NCBI GenBank assembly: GCA_021795575.1 | Contig: JAJYPH010000009.1 | Location: forward strand, 1 to 40,683 | Direction: 5' to 3' | Length of the DNA stretch: 40,683 nucleotides | Source: Bacillota bacterium | GTDB lineage: Bacteria; Bacillota; Sulfobacillia; Sulfobacillales; JAIMBI01 | Part shown: piece after piece, positions 11,338 to 19,669 of the stretch | Layout: each line of letters opens with the position of its first letter | Position numbering within the stretch: the first letter of the stretch is position 1 | Made by a program: the position numbers and the translations under genes | Notes under the pieces: generated by a model | The model's input: the letters and a program-made list of their open reading frames with translations, nothing else | Database searches by the model: none | Told to the model about the DNA's origin: nothing

Positions 11338-11591
11338 CAATATCCGACAGCGATGACCGGAAGAAGCCAGACAGCCCTGGCATCAGAGAGATGGCGGTGG
11401 GTGCAAGCCATCTGGGGCCCCTGGTTATACCCCCGGGAGCGCAGACCGAACGTCCCGTACGGGACCAGTAGGCGAGACGGTTGGCCGCCGTTATCCGGCG
11501 CGAAGAGTGGCGTGCCCTCGCCGAGGGGCTGGGCGCGCAATCAGGGTGGTACCGCGAAGGCAACTTCGTCCCGATGGGGCGAAGTTTTTTT
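11338..11591 (+). promoter_or_regulatory. T-box leader, tyrosine specifier likely
   Basis: AGAGAGATGGCGGTGGGTGCAAGCCATCT stem I distal hairpin; conserved T-box AGGGTGGTACCGCG (11543-11556); terminator AACTTCG...CGAAGTTTTTTT; specifier region GGTTATACCCCCGGGAGCGC contains TAT and TAC, both Tyr. Confidence 0.9.
11562..11591 (+). terminator. T-box regulatory terminator
   Basis: AACTTCG-tcccgatgggg-CGAAGTT followed by a T tract. Confidence 0.85.
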
Positions 11592-11647
11592 GTGGTTCGG
11601 CCGTACCGTCGCTCTAACATTAGCTCCCCTACGTAAGGAGGGTGCGC

Positions 11648-12586
11648 GTGACCAGAACACTAACTCCAAACTCCCCGCTTCCCACCGTCGTGCCGGCTCA
11701 ACTCCCTGAGGAGCGGGCGGCGTATCCACTGGACGCGATGGCTCTGGCCCCCGCCCTCTTGGGTCGGCCAGACTGGCGGCTGGTGTCGCGGGCCCACCAC
11801 CCCACGCCGACGACCATCCCGCTGGGCGGCGGCGTTGTGCTGGGGGGACCGCAGGTCCTCCTGATGGCCGGCCCGTGCGCGGTGGAAAATGAAGACCAGC
11901 TCATGGCGGTGGCCCAGGCGGTGTCAGCCGCCGGCGCCACCGTGCTGCGAGGCGGTGCGTTCAAGCCCCGCACGTCTCCTTATAGCTTTCAGGGTCTGCT
12001 CACCCAGGGGCTGAAGTTCCTGGACGAAGCCCGGAGCCGCTTTGGTCTTCGGATTGTCACCGAAGCACTGGATGCCGAAAGCCTGGCGGCCGTAGCGGAG
12101 GTGGCCGACCTGATTCAGATTGGCGCCCGCAACATGCAGAACTTCTCGCTGCTGTCGGCCGCCGGCGCCACCAAGAAGCCGGTGCTGTTAAAGCGCGGCC
12201 TGGCCGCCACCATAGACGAGTGGCTGTACGCGGCGGAGTACATCATGGCGGCTGGCAGCCCCTATGTGGCGCTGGCCGAGCGTGGCATCCGCACCTTCGA
12301 ACCCAGGACGCGCAACACGCTGGACCTGGCAGCGGTCCCGCTGCTCAGGGCGCTCACGCACCTGCCGGTGGTGGTGGATCCCTCGCACGCCACCGGGGAA
12401 CGCGCGCTGGTGCCGGCGCTCTCCCGCGCCGCGGTGGCGGTCGGGGCCGATGCGCTCATTGTCGAGGTGCACCCCAATCCCCGCGAGGCGTTGTCGGATG
12501 GGCCGCAGAGCTTGACGCTGGGCGGGTTCGAGGCGTTGGTGCGCTCGCTGGGCCCCGTGGCCGCCAGCGTCGACCGGATGCTGTGA
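11648..12586 (+). CDS. aroF: 3-deoxy-7-phosphoheptulonate (DAHP) synthase, aroF/aroA(G) type
   Basis: [48 protein letters not shown]...[14 protein letters not shown]...KKPVLLKRG...[18 protein letters not shown] start behind AAGGAGG. Confidence 0.94.
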   Translation: MTRTLTPNSPLPTVVPAQLPEERAAYPLDAMALAPALLGRPDWRLVSRAHHPTPTTIPLGGGVVLGGPQVLLMAGPCAVENEDQLMAVAQAVSAAGATVLRGGAFKPRTSPYSFQGLLTQGLKFLDEARSRFGLRIVTEALDAESLAAVAEVADLIQIGARNMQNFSLLSAAGATKKPVLLKRGLAATIDEWLYAAEYIMAAGSPYVALAERGIRTFEPRTRNTLDLAAVPLLRALTHLPVVVDPSHATGERALVPALSRAAVAVGADALIVEVHPNPREALSDGPQSLTLGGFEALVRSLGPVAASVDRML

Positions 12587-12587
12587 C

Positions 12588-13406
12588 ATGAGCGATCAGG
12601 TGGAAATCTGGGGCTTGGGCCTCATGGGGCTGTCCCTGGCGGTGGGCCTGATGCAATCCGAGGCGGCGTTCACGGTATACGGCCTGGACTCGAGTGCGGC
12701 CGCGCGCGCGCATGCGGCGGCCCAGGGCGTCCAGATTGGGCGGGCCCCACGTCCGCGCTGGGTGGTGCTGGCCGTGCCCCCGCTCGCCGTCGTGCCGGTG
12801 CTGGCCACCGCCACCGCCCGGCTCGAACCCGGCACGGTCGTCACCGATCTCTCCAGCGTGAAGCAGCACGTCCTGCCCGCGCTGGCGGCTCTGCCCCGCC
12901 AGCTCCGGGTGGCCAGCTCGCATCCCATGACGGGGCGCGAACGCGGGGGGAGTCAGAACTTCCAGGCGACGCTGTACGCCGACCGCATTTGGGCGCTCAT
13001 TCCGGTCCCGGGACGGGAGAACTGCGAAGCCGAGATGCGGGCGCTGGTGGAGCCGCTGGGCGCCCGCCTCTTGACCGTCCCCGCGGCCCGGCATGATCGG
13101 TTGGCGGCGCGCACCAGCCATCTTCCGTATCTGAGTGCGCTGGCCCTGACGGCCGTGGCTCATGGGGATCGCGACACGCCGACGCTGATGGGGCCCGGGT
13201 TTTTGGGTGCCACCCGCACGGCGGCAGCCCCTCCGGAGTTGTGGTCCGAGATCCTGGACGCCAACCGGGATGAGCTGTTGGCCGCACTGCATGACTACGT
13301 CGCCGAGCTCACGACCTGGGAGGCCGCGCTGTCATCCATGCCCACCGACCACCTGCGGACGCGCATCCAAGCCATCCAAGAGATACGCACGCGCTGGTCG
13401 TCGTGA
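12588..13406 (+). CDS. tyrA: Prephenate dehydrogenase
   Basis: [32 protein letters not shown]...[16 protein letters not shown]...[15 protein letters not shown] immediately after the aroF stop. Confidence 0.9.
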   Translation: MSDQVEIWGLGLMGLSLAVGLMQSEAAFTVYGLDSSAAARAHAAAQGVQIGRAPRPRWVVLAVPPLAVVPVLATATARLEPGTVVTDLSSVKQHVLPALAALPRQLRVASSHPMTGRERGGSQNFQATLYADRIWALIPVPGRENCEAEMRALVEPLGARLLTVPAARHDRLAARTSHLPYLSALALTAVAHGDRDTPTLMGPGFLGATRTAAAPPELWSEILDANRDELLAALHDYVAELTTWEAALSSMPTDHLRTRIQAIQEIRTRWSS

Positions 13407-13521
13407 GGTCGGCGCGATCCGAGGCGTCAAATGCCCGTTAGGGTTGGCATGCCGAGCGGGACACTGGTAAACTCCGCGCACTGGTGAAGGATCGCCTGTG
13501 AAGGATGGGGGTTGCATCACG

Positions 13522-13549
13522 CGCAGATTGGCCGGAGAGCCAATCTGCG
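13522..13549 (+). other. Perfect 11-bp hairpin in the intergenic leader upstream of the GGDEF gene
   Basis: CGCAGATTGGC-cggaga-GCCAATCTGCG. Confidence 0.6.
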
Positions 13550-13626
13550 GCAGACCATTAAGGGGAGACTCCCGTGAACCGACGGACCCAGGGAACTGGC
13601 AACCACCGCGGTGGCCAACCGCTTGA

Positions 13627-15276
13627 GTGGGCCTAGTCGTGCACGCCTTGTGGTTGGCCGCCGTATTTGGCATCCCGGTCTTCTTCATGTTCCATTGGGG
13701 CTTGGACACTCTGCGCAGCAACGTCGAGCACACCAGCGCGCGCCTCATTGCCGCCCTGCATTTCGCCTTCGGCCTGATGCTGCTCGCGGTGTACGCCCTC
13801 CAGGTGGTGCCCCCCAGCGACGACCCGGTGCTCGCCCTCTATGTCATGGGTACCTTGGGCGTCCTCATCGCGGCCTTTGGCGTCCACCTGAGCCTGCGCG
13901 TCCTGCGGGTGATGGATCGGCTGCCCCCCGGGGTGGGCGTCGCGGCTGCGTACGTCTGGACCGTGCCGGGTTTGTGGACCCTGGTCACGGGACACAACGT
14001 CTTTGACGCCGACGCCTTTGTTCACGTGGGGTTTTGGATCGATCCGCTGTACAATCGGCCGTTCCACTTAGCGATGTGGGTGGCGGTCGGCCTGTCGGTC
14101 GTACTGGTTGCGGCACTGGCGTGGGTGCGCCGCCGCACCCGGGACCCGGGCCGCCGCGGCCAGATTGACGGCCTCTTGTGGGGCAACGCCCTGCTGGGCG
14201 GTGCGGACTTGTTTCTGGGTGCCCTGCTGCCCGTCCGCGCACCGGGTTGGATGCCGCCGTTCCCTTACCTGGTGGGCTTGCTCCTGTGGATATGCGCTGT
14301 GCGCCTTGCATTGCGCCGGTATGCGTATCTCCCGTTTCGGCTGCAGCAGTATCACCATTTGTTTTCGCTGACGCCGGCTCCCCTCCTGATGGTCGACGGC
14401 ACGGGCCGCATCGTGGATCGCAACCCGACCGCAGTTCACCTGGTGGGGGCGACGGGTGATTCCCTGGCTGACCTCTTGCCCGCCGACCAGCGGGACGTGC
14501 TGGCCCAGTTTCGCACCGGGTTTGCGCGCCGACGGCCCATACGGGGACGCGAGATCACGTTCCGTGGGTCTACCGGGGATCGCTGGGTGACGGCTGAGGG
14601 CGACTACGTCACGGTGGACGGCACCACGTACTGCATCTTGGTGCTGCACGACCTCACCGAGGAACGCCAGCGGCAGGCGCAGCTGGCGCATATGGCGTAC
14701 CACGATGACCTCACCACGCTCCCCAACGCCGCCCAGTTTTATCAGCGCGTCGCCGAGGCCCTGGCCGACGGCCCCGGCCATTGGGACACGTTTGCGCTCG
14801 CCATTCTCGATCTGGACAACTTCAAGCAGATCAACGACACGTGGGGCCACCAGGCCGGCGACGCGGTGCTGGTGGAATTGGCGCAGCGCCTGGCGCGCCA
14901 ACGCCGCGGCACCGATGTGGTGAGCCGGCTGGGCGGCGACGAATTTGGCGTGTTGCTGGCCCAGGTGCCCGACCGACTGGGAGCGGAAGCCGCCGCCGAG
15001 CGGCTGCTGGCGGCGGTGCGCACGCCCATGATCGTCGGACCCGGCGTCTCGATCGACCCCACGATCAGCGTGGGCCTCTGCCTGTACCCGAGCCAGCGCC
15101 ACGACCGGGACAGCCTGATTCGCGCCGCCGACATTGCCATGTACCAGGCCAAACGCGCGGGCAAGAACCGCGCCTACGTCTTCCAGGAGGACTGGGCGCA
15201 CGACGGGCCCTGGGTGGGCGACGCGCGTCCGGCCCTAGCCACCGATCCCGCGGGAACGCCGGCCGGCCTCGCTTAA
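13627..15276 (+). CDS. 7TM sensor - PAS-like - GGDEF diguanylate cyclase
   Basis: Seven hydrophobic segments; LFSLTPAPLLMVDGTGRIVDRNPTAVHLVG (PAS-like); YHDDLTTLPN...DLDNFKQINDTWGHQAGDAVL...RGTDVVSRLGGDEFGVLLA with intact GGDEF and an RxxD I-site five residues upstream. Start uncertain. Confidence 0.9.
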   Translation: MGLVVHALWLAAVFGIPVFFMFHWGLDTLRSNVEHTSARLIAALHFAFGLMLLAVYALQVVPPSDDPVLALYVMGTLGVLIAAFGVHLSLRVLRVMDRLPPGVGVAAAYVWTVPGLWTLVTGHNVFDADAFVHVGFWIDPLYNRPFHLAMWVAVGLSVVLVAALAWVRRRTRDPGRRGQIDGLLWGNALLGGADLFLGALLPVRAPGWMPPFPYLVGLLLWICAVRLALRRYAYLPFRLQQYHHLFSLTPAPLLMVDGTGRIVDRNPTAVHLVGATGDSLADLLPADQRDVLAQFRTGFARRRPIRGREITFRGSTGDRWVTAEGDYVTVDGTTYCILVLHDLTEERQRQAQLAHMAYHDDLTTLPNAAQFYQRVAEALADGPGHWDTFALAILDLDNFKQINDTWGHQAGDAVLVELAQRLARQRRGTDVVSRLGGDEFGVLLAQVPDRLGAEAAAERLLAAVRTPMIVGPGVSIDPTISVGLCLYPSQRHDRDSLIRAADIAMYQAKRAGKNRAYVFQEDWAHDGPWVGDARPALATDPAGTPAGLA

Positions 15277-15300
15277 AACCGCTTAAAACCGCTTAAAACA
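15271..15300. repeat. 10-bp tandem repeat, three copies
   Basis: GCTTAAAACC GCTTAAAACC GCTTAAAACA between two convergent genes. Confidence 0.95.
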
Positions 15301-16099
15301 TCTGATGGCCTCCGTCGACGGACAGCACCTGGCCCGTGATGAAGTCGGACTGGGGGTGAACTAAGAAACGCACCGCCCACGCAATATCCTGCGGCGTGCC
15401 CAGCCGGCGCACCGGTGTGCCCGCGACCAGCCGCCCCTGCTCCTCGGGGCTCATCGCGCGCCACTGGCGCTCCGTAGCGGGGTTGCTGCGGATGAATCCC
15501 GGCGCAATCGCGTTCACCGTGATGCCGTGCGGTCCCAACTCAAACGCCATCTGCCGCGTGAGCCCAATCTCACCCGCCTTGGTGCTGGTGTACGCCTGAA
15601 TGCCCGTAAGGCTCCAACTGCGGCCCGCCCCGGACGTGATATTCACGATGCGACCGTAGCCGCGCGCCTTCATGAGCGGTGCCACCGCGCGGATCCCGCG
15701 AAACGCCCCGCCCAGGTTGACCTCCATCACGGCGGCCCAGTCCTCGTCGGAAATCTGTTCGATGGGGTGGTGCATCTGACCGGCCACGCCCCCCGCATTG
15801 TTGATGAGGATATCCACTTGCCCGTCATGGCGGTCAGCGATGTCGTCCACCCAAGCCTCCCAGGCCAACGAATCCCGCACGTCGAGCGTCCGCGGGACGA
15901 ACGCCCCCCGGTCCGCCGCCGCTATCCACTGCTGCGTGGCCCGCAGTTCGCCCGCCGCGACATCAGCCCCATGCACCACCGCACCCAATTCGGCCAGCAT
16001 GCCGGCCATCGCCTGGCCCAGCCCGTGCCCTGCCCCGGTCACGATCGCCACCTGACCCTCAAACGCGTCCCGGCTCATCGTCGACGTCTCCGCTGGCAT
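15293..16099 (-). CDS. SDR family NAD(P)-dependent oxidoreductase
   Basis: VAIVTGAGHGLGQAMAGMLAELGAVVHGADV...DILINNAGGVAGQ...YGRIVNITSGAGRSWSLTGIQAYTSTKAGEIGLTRQMAFELGPHGITVNAIAPGFI. An alternative start is 16078. Confidence 0.93.
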   Translation of the reverse strand: MPAETSTMSRDAFEGQVAIVTGAGHGLGQAMAGMLAELGAVVHGADVAAGELRATQQWIAAADRGAFVPRTLDVRDSLAWEAWVDDIADRHDGQVDILINNAGGVAGQMHHPIEQISDEDWAAVMEVNLGGAFRGIRAVAPLMKARGYGRIVNITSGAGRSWSLTGIQAYTSTKAGEIGLTRQMAFELGPHGITVNAIAPGFIRSNPATERQWRAMSPEEQGRLVAGTPVRRLGTPQDIAWAVRFLVHPQSDFITGQVLSVDGGHQMF

Positions 16100-16107
16100 C
16101 TTTGTGT

Positions 16108-16731
16108 TCAGCGCTCCTTCTGGTCCATGTTCACAGAAACCGACCGCCGGCGCGCGCGATGGCGCCGCGCCTTCATCCGATTGCCGCACGCGGCCATGGA
16201 GCACCACTTCTGCGTGGCGCTGTGCGACCCATCGTAGTACGCCCACCGGCAGGCGGGATTTTGGCACACCTTCACGCGCGCCCAGGCGGGACTGGCCTGG
16301 CACAGCGCCACGTCTGCCACCAGTGCCCCCAGCGCGTCGGCTACCGTCCTCGCCGGCTGCGGCTGGTCGAGAAACCCGTCGGGGGAGACGACAAACGGCA
16401 CCGGGTACTGGACCAGCGATGCGTTCAGGCGGTCCAGCTCCTGGGCCGGCGGCGCGTCCCCCTGCCCATGCCAGGCCACCACGTCTCGAAATCCTTCCCG
16501 CAGCACCCGCGCGGCCTCGGTTTCCTCCTCCGAGGGGCTGGGCCCCGTGAACGCCCGCTCCTGGCGCAGCCACGCGTCGAAGCCGGCCGGTGCCTTAAGT
16601 ACGTCCTGCCCCTGGTCAATGTCACGGGTGTTCAAAAAGCCAATGATGCGATCCGCCCGCGCTGGCATGGTGGCCACGAGATCCCCCCTCTTCGGCTCCG
16701 GTGCCTTCAGTTTGTCACCGGGGGTCACCAT
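16108..16731 (-). CDS. CGNR zinc finger (ABATE-domain) regulator
   Basis: C-terminal VKVCQNPACRWAYYDGSHSATQKWCSMAACGNRMKARRHRAR is the CGNR zinc finger. Confidence 0.88.
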   Translation of the reverse strand: MVTPGDKLKAPEPKRGDLVATMPARADRIIGFLNTRDIDQGQDVLKAPAGFDAWLRQERAFTGPSPSEEETEAARVLREGFRDVVAWHGQGDAPPAQELDRLNASLVQYPVPFVVSPDGFLDQPQPARTVADALGALVADVALCQASPAWARVKVCQNPACRWAYYDGSHSATQKWCSMAACGNRMKARRHRARRRSVSVNMDQKER

Positions 16732-16761
16732 GGTCCACCTGTTGACAGAGGCCCAGCAGGA

Positions 16762-16794
16762 GGATAACCTTTTATTATCTATAAGAGGTTATCC
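16762..16794. promoter_or_regulatory. 33-bp near-palindrome in the divergent CGNR/MBL intergenic region, candidate operator
   Basis: GGATAACCT tttattatctataag AGGTTATCC; overlaps a TTGACA-N17-TAACCT promoter-like element (16742-16770). Confidence 0.6.
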
Positions 16795-16821
16795 CGCCCG
16801 GGATGACAGGGAGGCGCAGAA

Positions 16822-17487
16822 ATGATCCCGATGACCGCGGTCTATCCCGGCGTGTGGCGCTGGGAGACACCCGACCCCGAGGACGACTGGATGATGGTGG
16901 GTCATGCCCTGGCGACCCCCACCGGCGTGGTGTTGGTGGACCCGCCGGTGGTGCCGGGCATCCAGCGTGTGCTGGCAGGGTTCGGGTCCGTCCTGGGGGT
17001 GGTGCTGACCACCCATGACCACCTGCGGGGCGCCGAGTGGTTTCACCGCACCATGGGAGCACCGGTCCACCTGCCGCAGCGATCCTACGAGCAACCGGGG
17101 ATACGGGCCCGGCTCAGCTGGGCCAGGCCCTATGACGACGGCGATGCGCTGCCCGGAGGACTCGCGGCTCACCGCATCCGGGTGCCCGCCCTCATGTGGG
17201 ACGAGGACGGCACCTACGTGGACGAGATGGCCCTCACCACCCCCGACGGGCGCGCGCTCTTCACCGGCGACGTGGTGATGGGTACGCCCGTGGGCAAGCT
17301 CTGGGCCTGCCCCGAGGGACTTGTCCTACATCCCGATCCCCGAAAAGTCGCCGCCTCGGTGACGTCCTTCCGTGAGCTCTTGGCACGCCACCCCTCGGTC
17401 CACACCCTGCTCGCCTCACATGGCACGGACCTTATCGGGTCCCTCGCCGCGGCGGCGGACCAACACCCATCCCGAGCGCCGGCGTGA
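16822..17487 (+). CDS. Metallo-beta-lactamase-fold protein with degenerate metal-binding motif
   Basis: VLVDPPVVPGIQRVL...LGVVLTTHDHLRGAEWFHRTMGAPVHLP...LFTGDVVMG...HTLLASHGT; MBL fold layout, but the canonical HxHxDH reads HDHLRG. Confidence 0.72.
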   Translation: MIPMTAVYPGVWRWETPDPEDDWMMVGHALATPTGVVLVDPPVVPGIQRVLAGFGSVLGVVLTTHDHLRGAEWFHRTMGAPVHLPQRSYEQPGIRARLSWARPYDDGDALPGGLAAHRIRVPALMWDEDGTYVDEMALTTPDGRALFTGDVVMGTPVGKLWACPEGLVLHPDPRKVAASVTSFRELLARHPSVHTLLASHGTDLIGSLAAAADQHPSRAPA

Positions 17488-17499
17488 CCGGCGCCCGAG

Positions 17500-18615
17500 T
17501 CACCGAAACTTCTCGCGGCGCGCTGCGCGGCCGTCCCGCGTACGCTGGGCCCACTGGCGGCGCGCCGCCGCCGCCAGTGCACGATCCTCCTTGCGGGCCT
17601 GAAACGCCTGCTCGCGTTCCAGCCGTCGGTACGATTCGAGCCGGCCGGGGTCCAGGTGACCCTCGGCCAACGCGTCCCGCACCGCACACCCCGGCTCGCC
17701 GTCGTGGCGGCAGTCCGTGAATCGGCAGCGCGCCGTGAGGGCGTCGATATCGCCAAACACTGACTGGAGCCCGCCGTCCAGGGCCACGAGGCCCACCTCG
17801 CGCATACCCGGGGTGTCAATCAACAGCGCCCCGCCCGCCAGGCGCAGGAGATGGCGAGACGTCGTCGTATGCCGTCCCCGGCCGTCCTGGAGCCGGACCG
17901 CCCCCACCGCCTGCTGGGGTTCCCGGCCGATGGCGGCATCCGGGTCTCCCTCGGCCCGCAGCGCGTTGACCAGGGTGGACTTGCCCACCCCGGACGAGCC
18001 CAGCAGCACGACGGTCTTCCCCGGCTCCAAGAACGGCGCCAGCTGGTCCAGCCCGGCTCCGGTGGCCGCACTCACCGCCCGCACCGGCACGCCCAGCGCG
18101 ACGGCCTCGGCCTCGTCGATCCGGGTGGCCGCGTCCGGCGCCTGGTCCACTTTGTTCAGGACGACGACGGGCGACGCCCCCCCGTCCCAGGCGAGCGCCA
18201 GGTACCGCTCCAACCGCCGCACGTTGAAATCGTGGTCCAGCGCCTGCACGATGAACGTATAGTCGACGTTGGCCGCGGCCACCTGGGCCAGCGTCCTCTC
18301 CCCCGCGGCCTGGCGGACAAACTGCGAGCGGCGCGGCAGCACACCGTGAATCCGATGCCGACTGGCGGGCGTGGCCTCCACGTAGTCACCCACCCCGGGC
18401 AGCGCGTCGACCTCCGTCACCTGATGCCGCAGGCGACCCGACAGCTCCGCCTCGCAGGTGCCCTGCCCCGTGGCCAGCCGGTACAGCCCCCGTTGTTCCT
18501 CGATAATGCGGGCGGGCTCCCCCGTCCGCGGTGCCCCGTCCCAGGCCGCCTGCCACCCGGCATCCCAACCCCACGCCGCCAGCGACGACGTCGGTCCCTG
18601 TCCTGATGCGTTCAA
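17500..18615 (-). CDS. rsgA: Ribosome small subunit-dependent GTPase A
   Basis: Circularly permuted GTPase: VVVLNKVD (G4) before VVLLGSSGVGKSTLVNAL (G1), LLIDTPGMREVGL (G3), C-terminal CRFTDCRHDGEPGCAV zinc site. TTG start behind AAGGAGG. Confidence 0.95.
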   Translation of the reverse strand: MNASGQGPTSSLAAWGWDAGWQAAWDGAPRTGEPARIIEEQRGLYRLATGQGTCEAELSGRLRHQVTEVDALPGVGDYVEATPASRHRIHGVLPRRSQFVRQAAGERTLAQVAAANVDYTFIVQALDHDFNVRRLERYLALAWDGGASPVVVLNKVDQAPDAATRIDEAEAVALGVPVRAVSAATGAGLDQLAPFLEPGKTVVLLGSSGVGKSTLVNALRAEGDPDAAIGREPQQAVGAVRLQDGRGRHTTTSRHLLRLAGGALLIDTPGMREVGLVALDGGLQSVFGDIDALTARCRFTDCRHDGEPGCAVRDALAEGHLDPGRLESYRRLEREQAFQARKEDRALAAAARRQWAQRTRDGRAARREKFR

Positions 18616-18670
18616 CGCGGCCTCCTTGTTCTGGTTGCACACACGCCACACCTCTCGCCACAAGCAAAAC

Positions 18671-18693
18671 GGCCTGGGCAGGGTGCCCAGGCC
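18671..18693 (-). terminator. Terminator-like hairpin in the rsgA leader
   Basis: Minus strand GGCCTGGGCA-CCC-TGCCCAGGCC followed by GTTTTGC; perfect 10-bp stem. Confidence 0.6.
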
Positions 18694-18711
18694 GCGAGAG
18701 CGCGTGCGAGC

Positions 18712-18789
18712 CTACCAGGAGGCCAGCCGATCACCCCACGGGGAAATGGCACAACGCTGCCGACCCGCAACAACCCGCCAGGCCGTCAT
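18712..18789 (-). CDS. Putative 25-aa Trp-containing leader peptide upstream of rsgA
   Basis: Minus strand GGGAGG-N8-ATG: MTAWRVVAGRQRCAISPWGDRLASW*, three Trp in 25 residues, stop 18 nt before the hairpin. Confidence 0.4.
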   Translation of the reverse strand: MTAWRVVAGRQRCAISPWGDRLASW

Positions 18790-18862
18790 AGCCGCCACCT
18801 CCCCTCACCGGACCCCTTCCTCCGGCCATTCGTGTAGCCCATGATGATGGCCGGCCCTGCGG

Positions 18863-19669
18863 TTGTCAAGCGTGTCCCGACGGAGAGCCCGCTCGAGGGC
18901 CTGGAGAATCCGCTGGCGCGGCCGCACCAGCGGAAAGAAAAACGTCGGCCTCTCCCAAACCGCCGTCAGCCGGATCTGGCGCGCGTTTGGGATCCAACCT
19001 CGCCGCACCGAGTCGTTCAAGTTGTCGTCCGACCCTCTGTTCGTGGACAAGGTCCGCGACGTGGTGGCGTTCTACCTCGACCCGCCCGAGCGCGCCGTGG
19101 TGTTCTGCGTCGATGAGAAGACGCAAATCCAGGCCTTGCACCGACAGCCGCCCCTGCTGCCGCTGATGCCGGGGACACCGGCCCGTCGGAGCCACGATTA
19201 TCAACGCCACGGCACCACCAGCCGGTTTGCCGCCCTAACCTGGCAGATCGGGGAGGTGGTGGGGAGCCTGCGGCACCGGCATCGGACCCAGGAGTTCCAA
19301 GCGTTTCTGGGCCGCCTCGACACGACGGTCCCTGCGGACCTTGCGGTCCATAACGTGTTGGACCACGATGCGACCCACCAAGCGCCCCCGGTTCAGCGCT
19401 GGCTGGTCAAGCACCCGCGGTTTGCCCTGCATTTCACGCCCACCAGCGCCTCGTGGCTGAATCTCGTGGAGCGGTGGTTCGCGGAACTGACCACGAGAAA
19501 GCTCCAACGGTCCGCCCATCAGAGTGTCAAAGAGCGGGAAAGCGATATTGAGGCGTGGATCGCCGCCTGGAATGACCGTCCCCGGCCCTATGTGTGGGTG
19601 AAGACGGCCGACCAGATACTCGCGGCCCTTGCAAACTATTGCAAACGCATTTCCAACTCAGGACACTAG
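18863..19669 (+). pseudogene. IS630-family transposase, N-terminally truncated
   Basis: GLSQTAVSRIWRAFGIQPRRTESFKLSSDPLFVDKVRDVVAFYLDPPERAVVFCVDEKTQIQAL...VLDHDATHQAP...FTPTSASWLNLVERWFAELT...; DDE domain present, first HTH missing. Confidence 0.85.

Noticed and set aside
12456-13292. 278-aa minus-strand ORF opposite aroF/tyrA
   Set aside because: Antisense shadow; tyrA motifs are on the plus strand.
13410-13626. c-di-GMP (GEMM) riboswitch upstream of the GGDEF gene
   Set aside because: The conserved GEMM core (for example AGGGCAAACC and GGGACGCAAAGCC blocks) is not present; only a plain hairpin and short ORF are seen.
14068-15201. 377-aa minus-strand ORF opposite the GGDEF gene
   Set aside because: Antisense shadow; the GGDEF signatures are clear on the plus strand.
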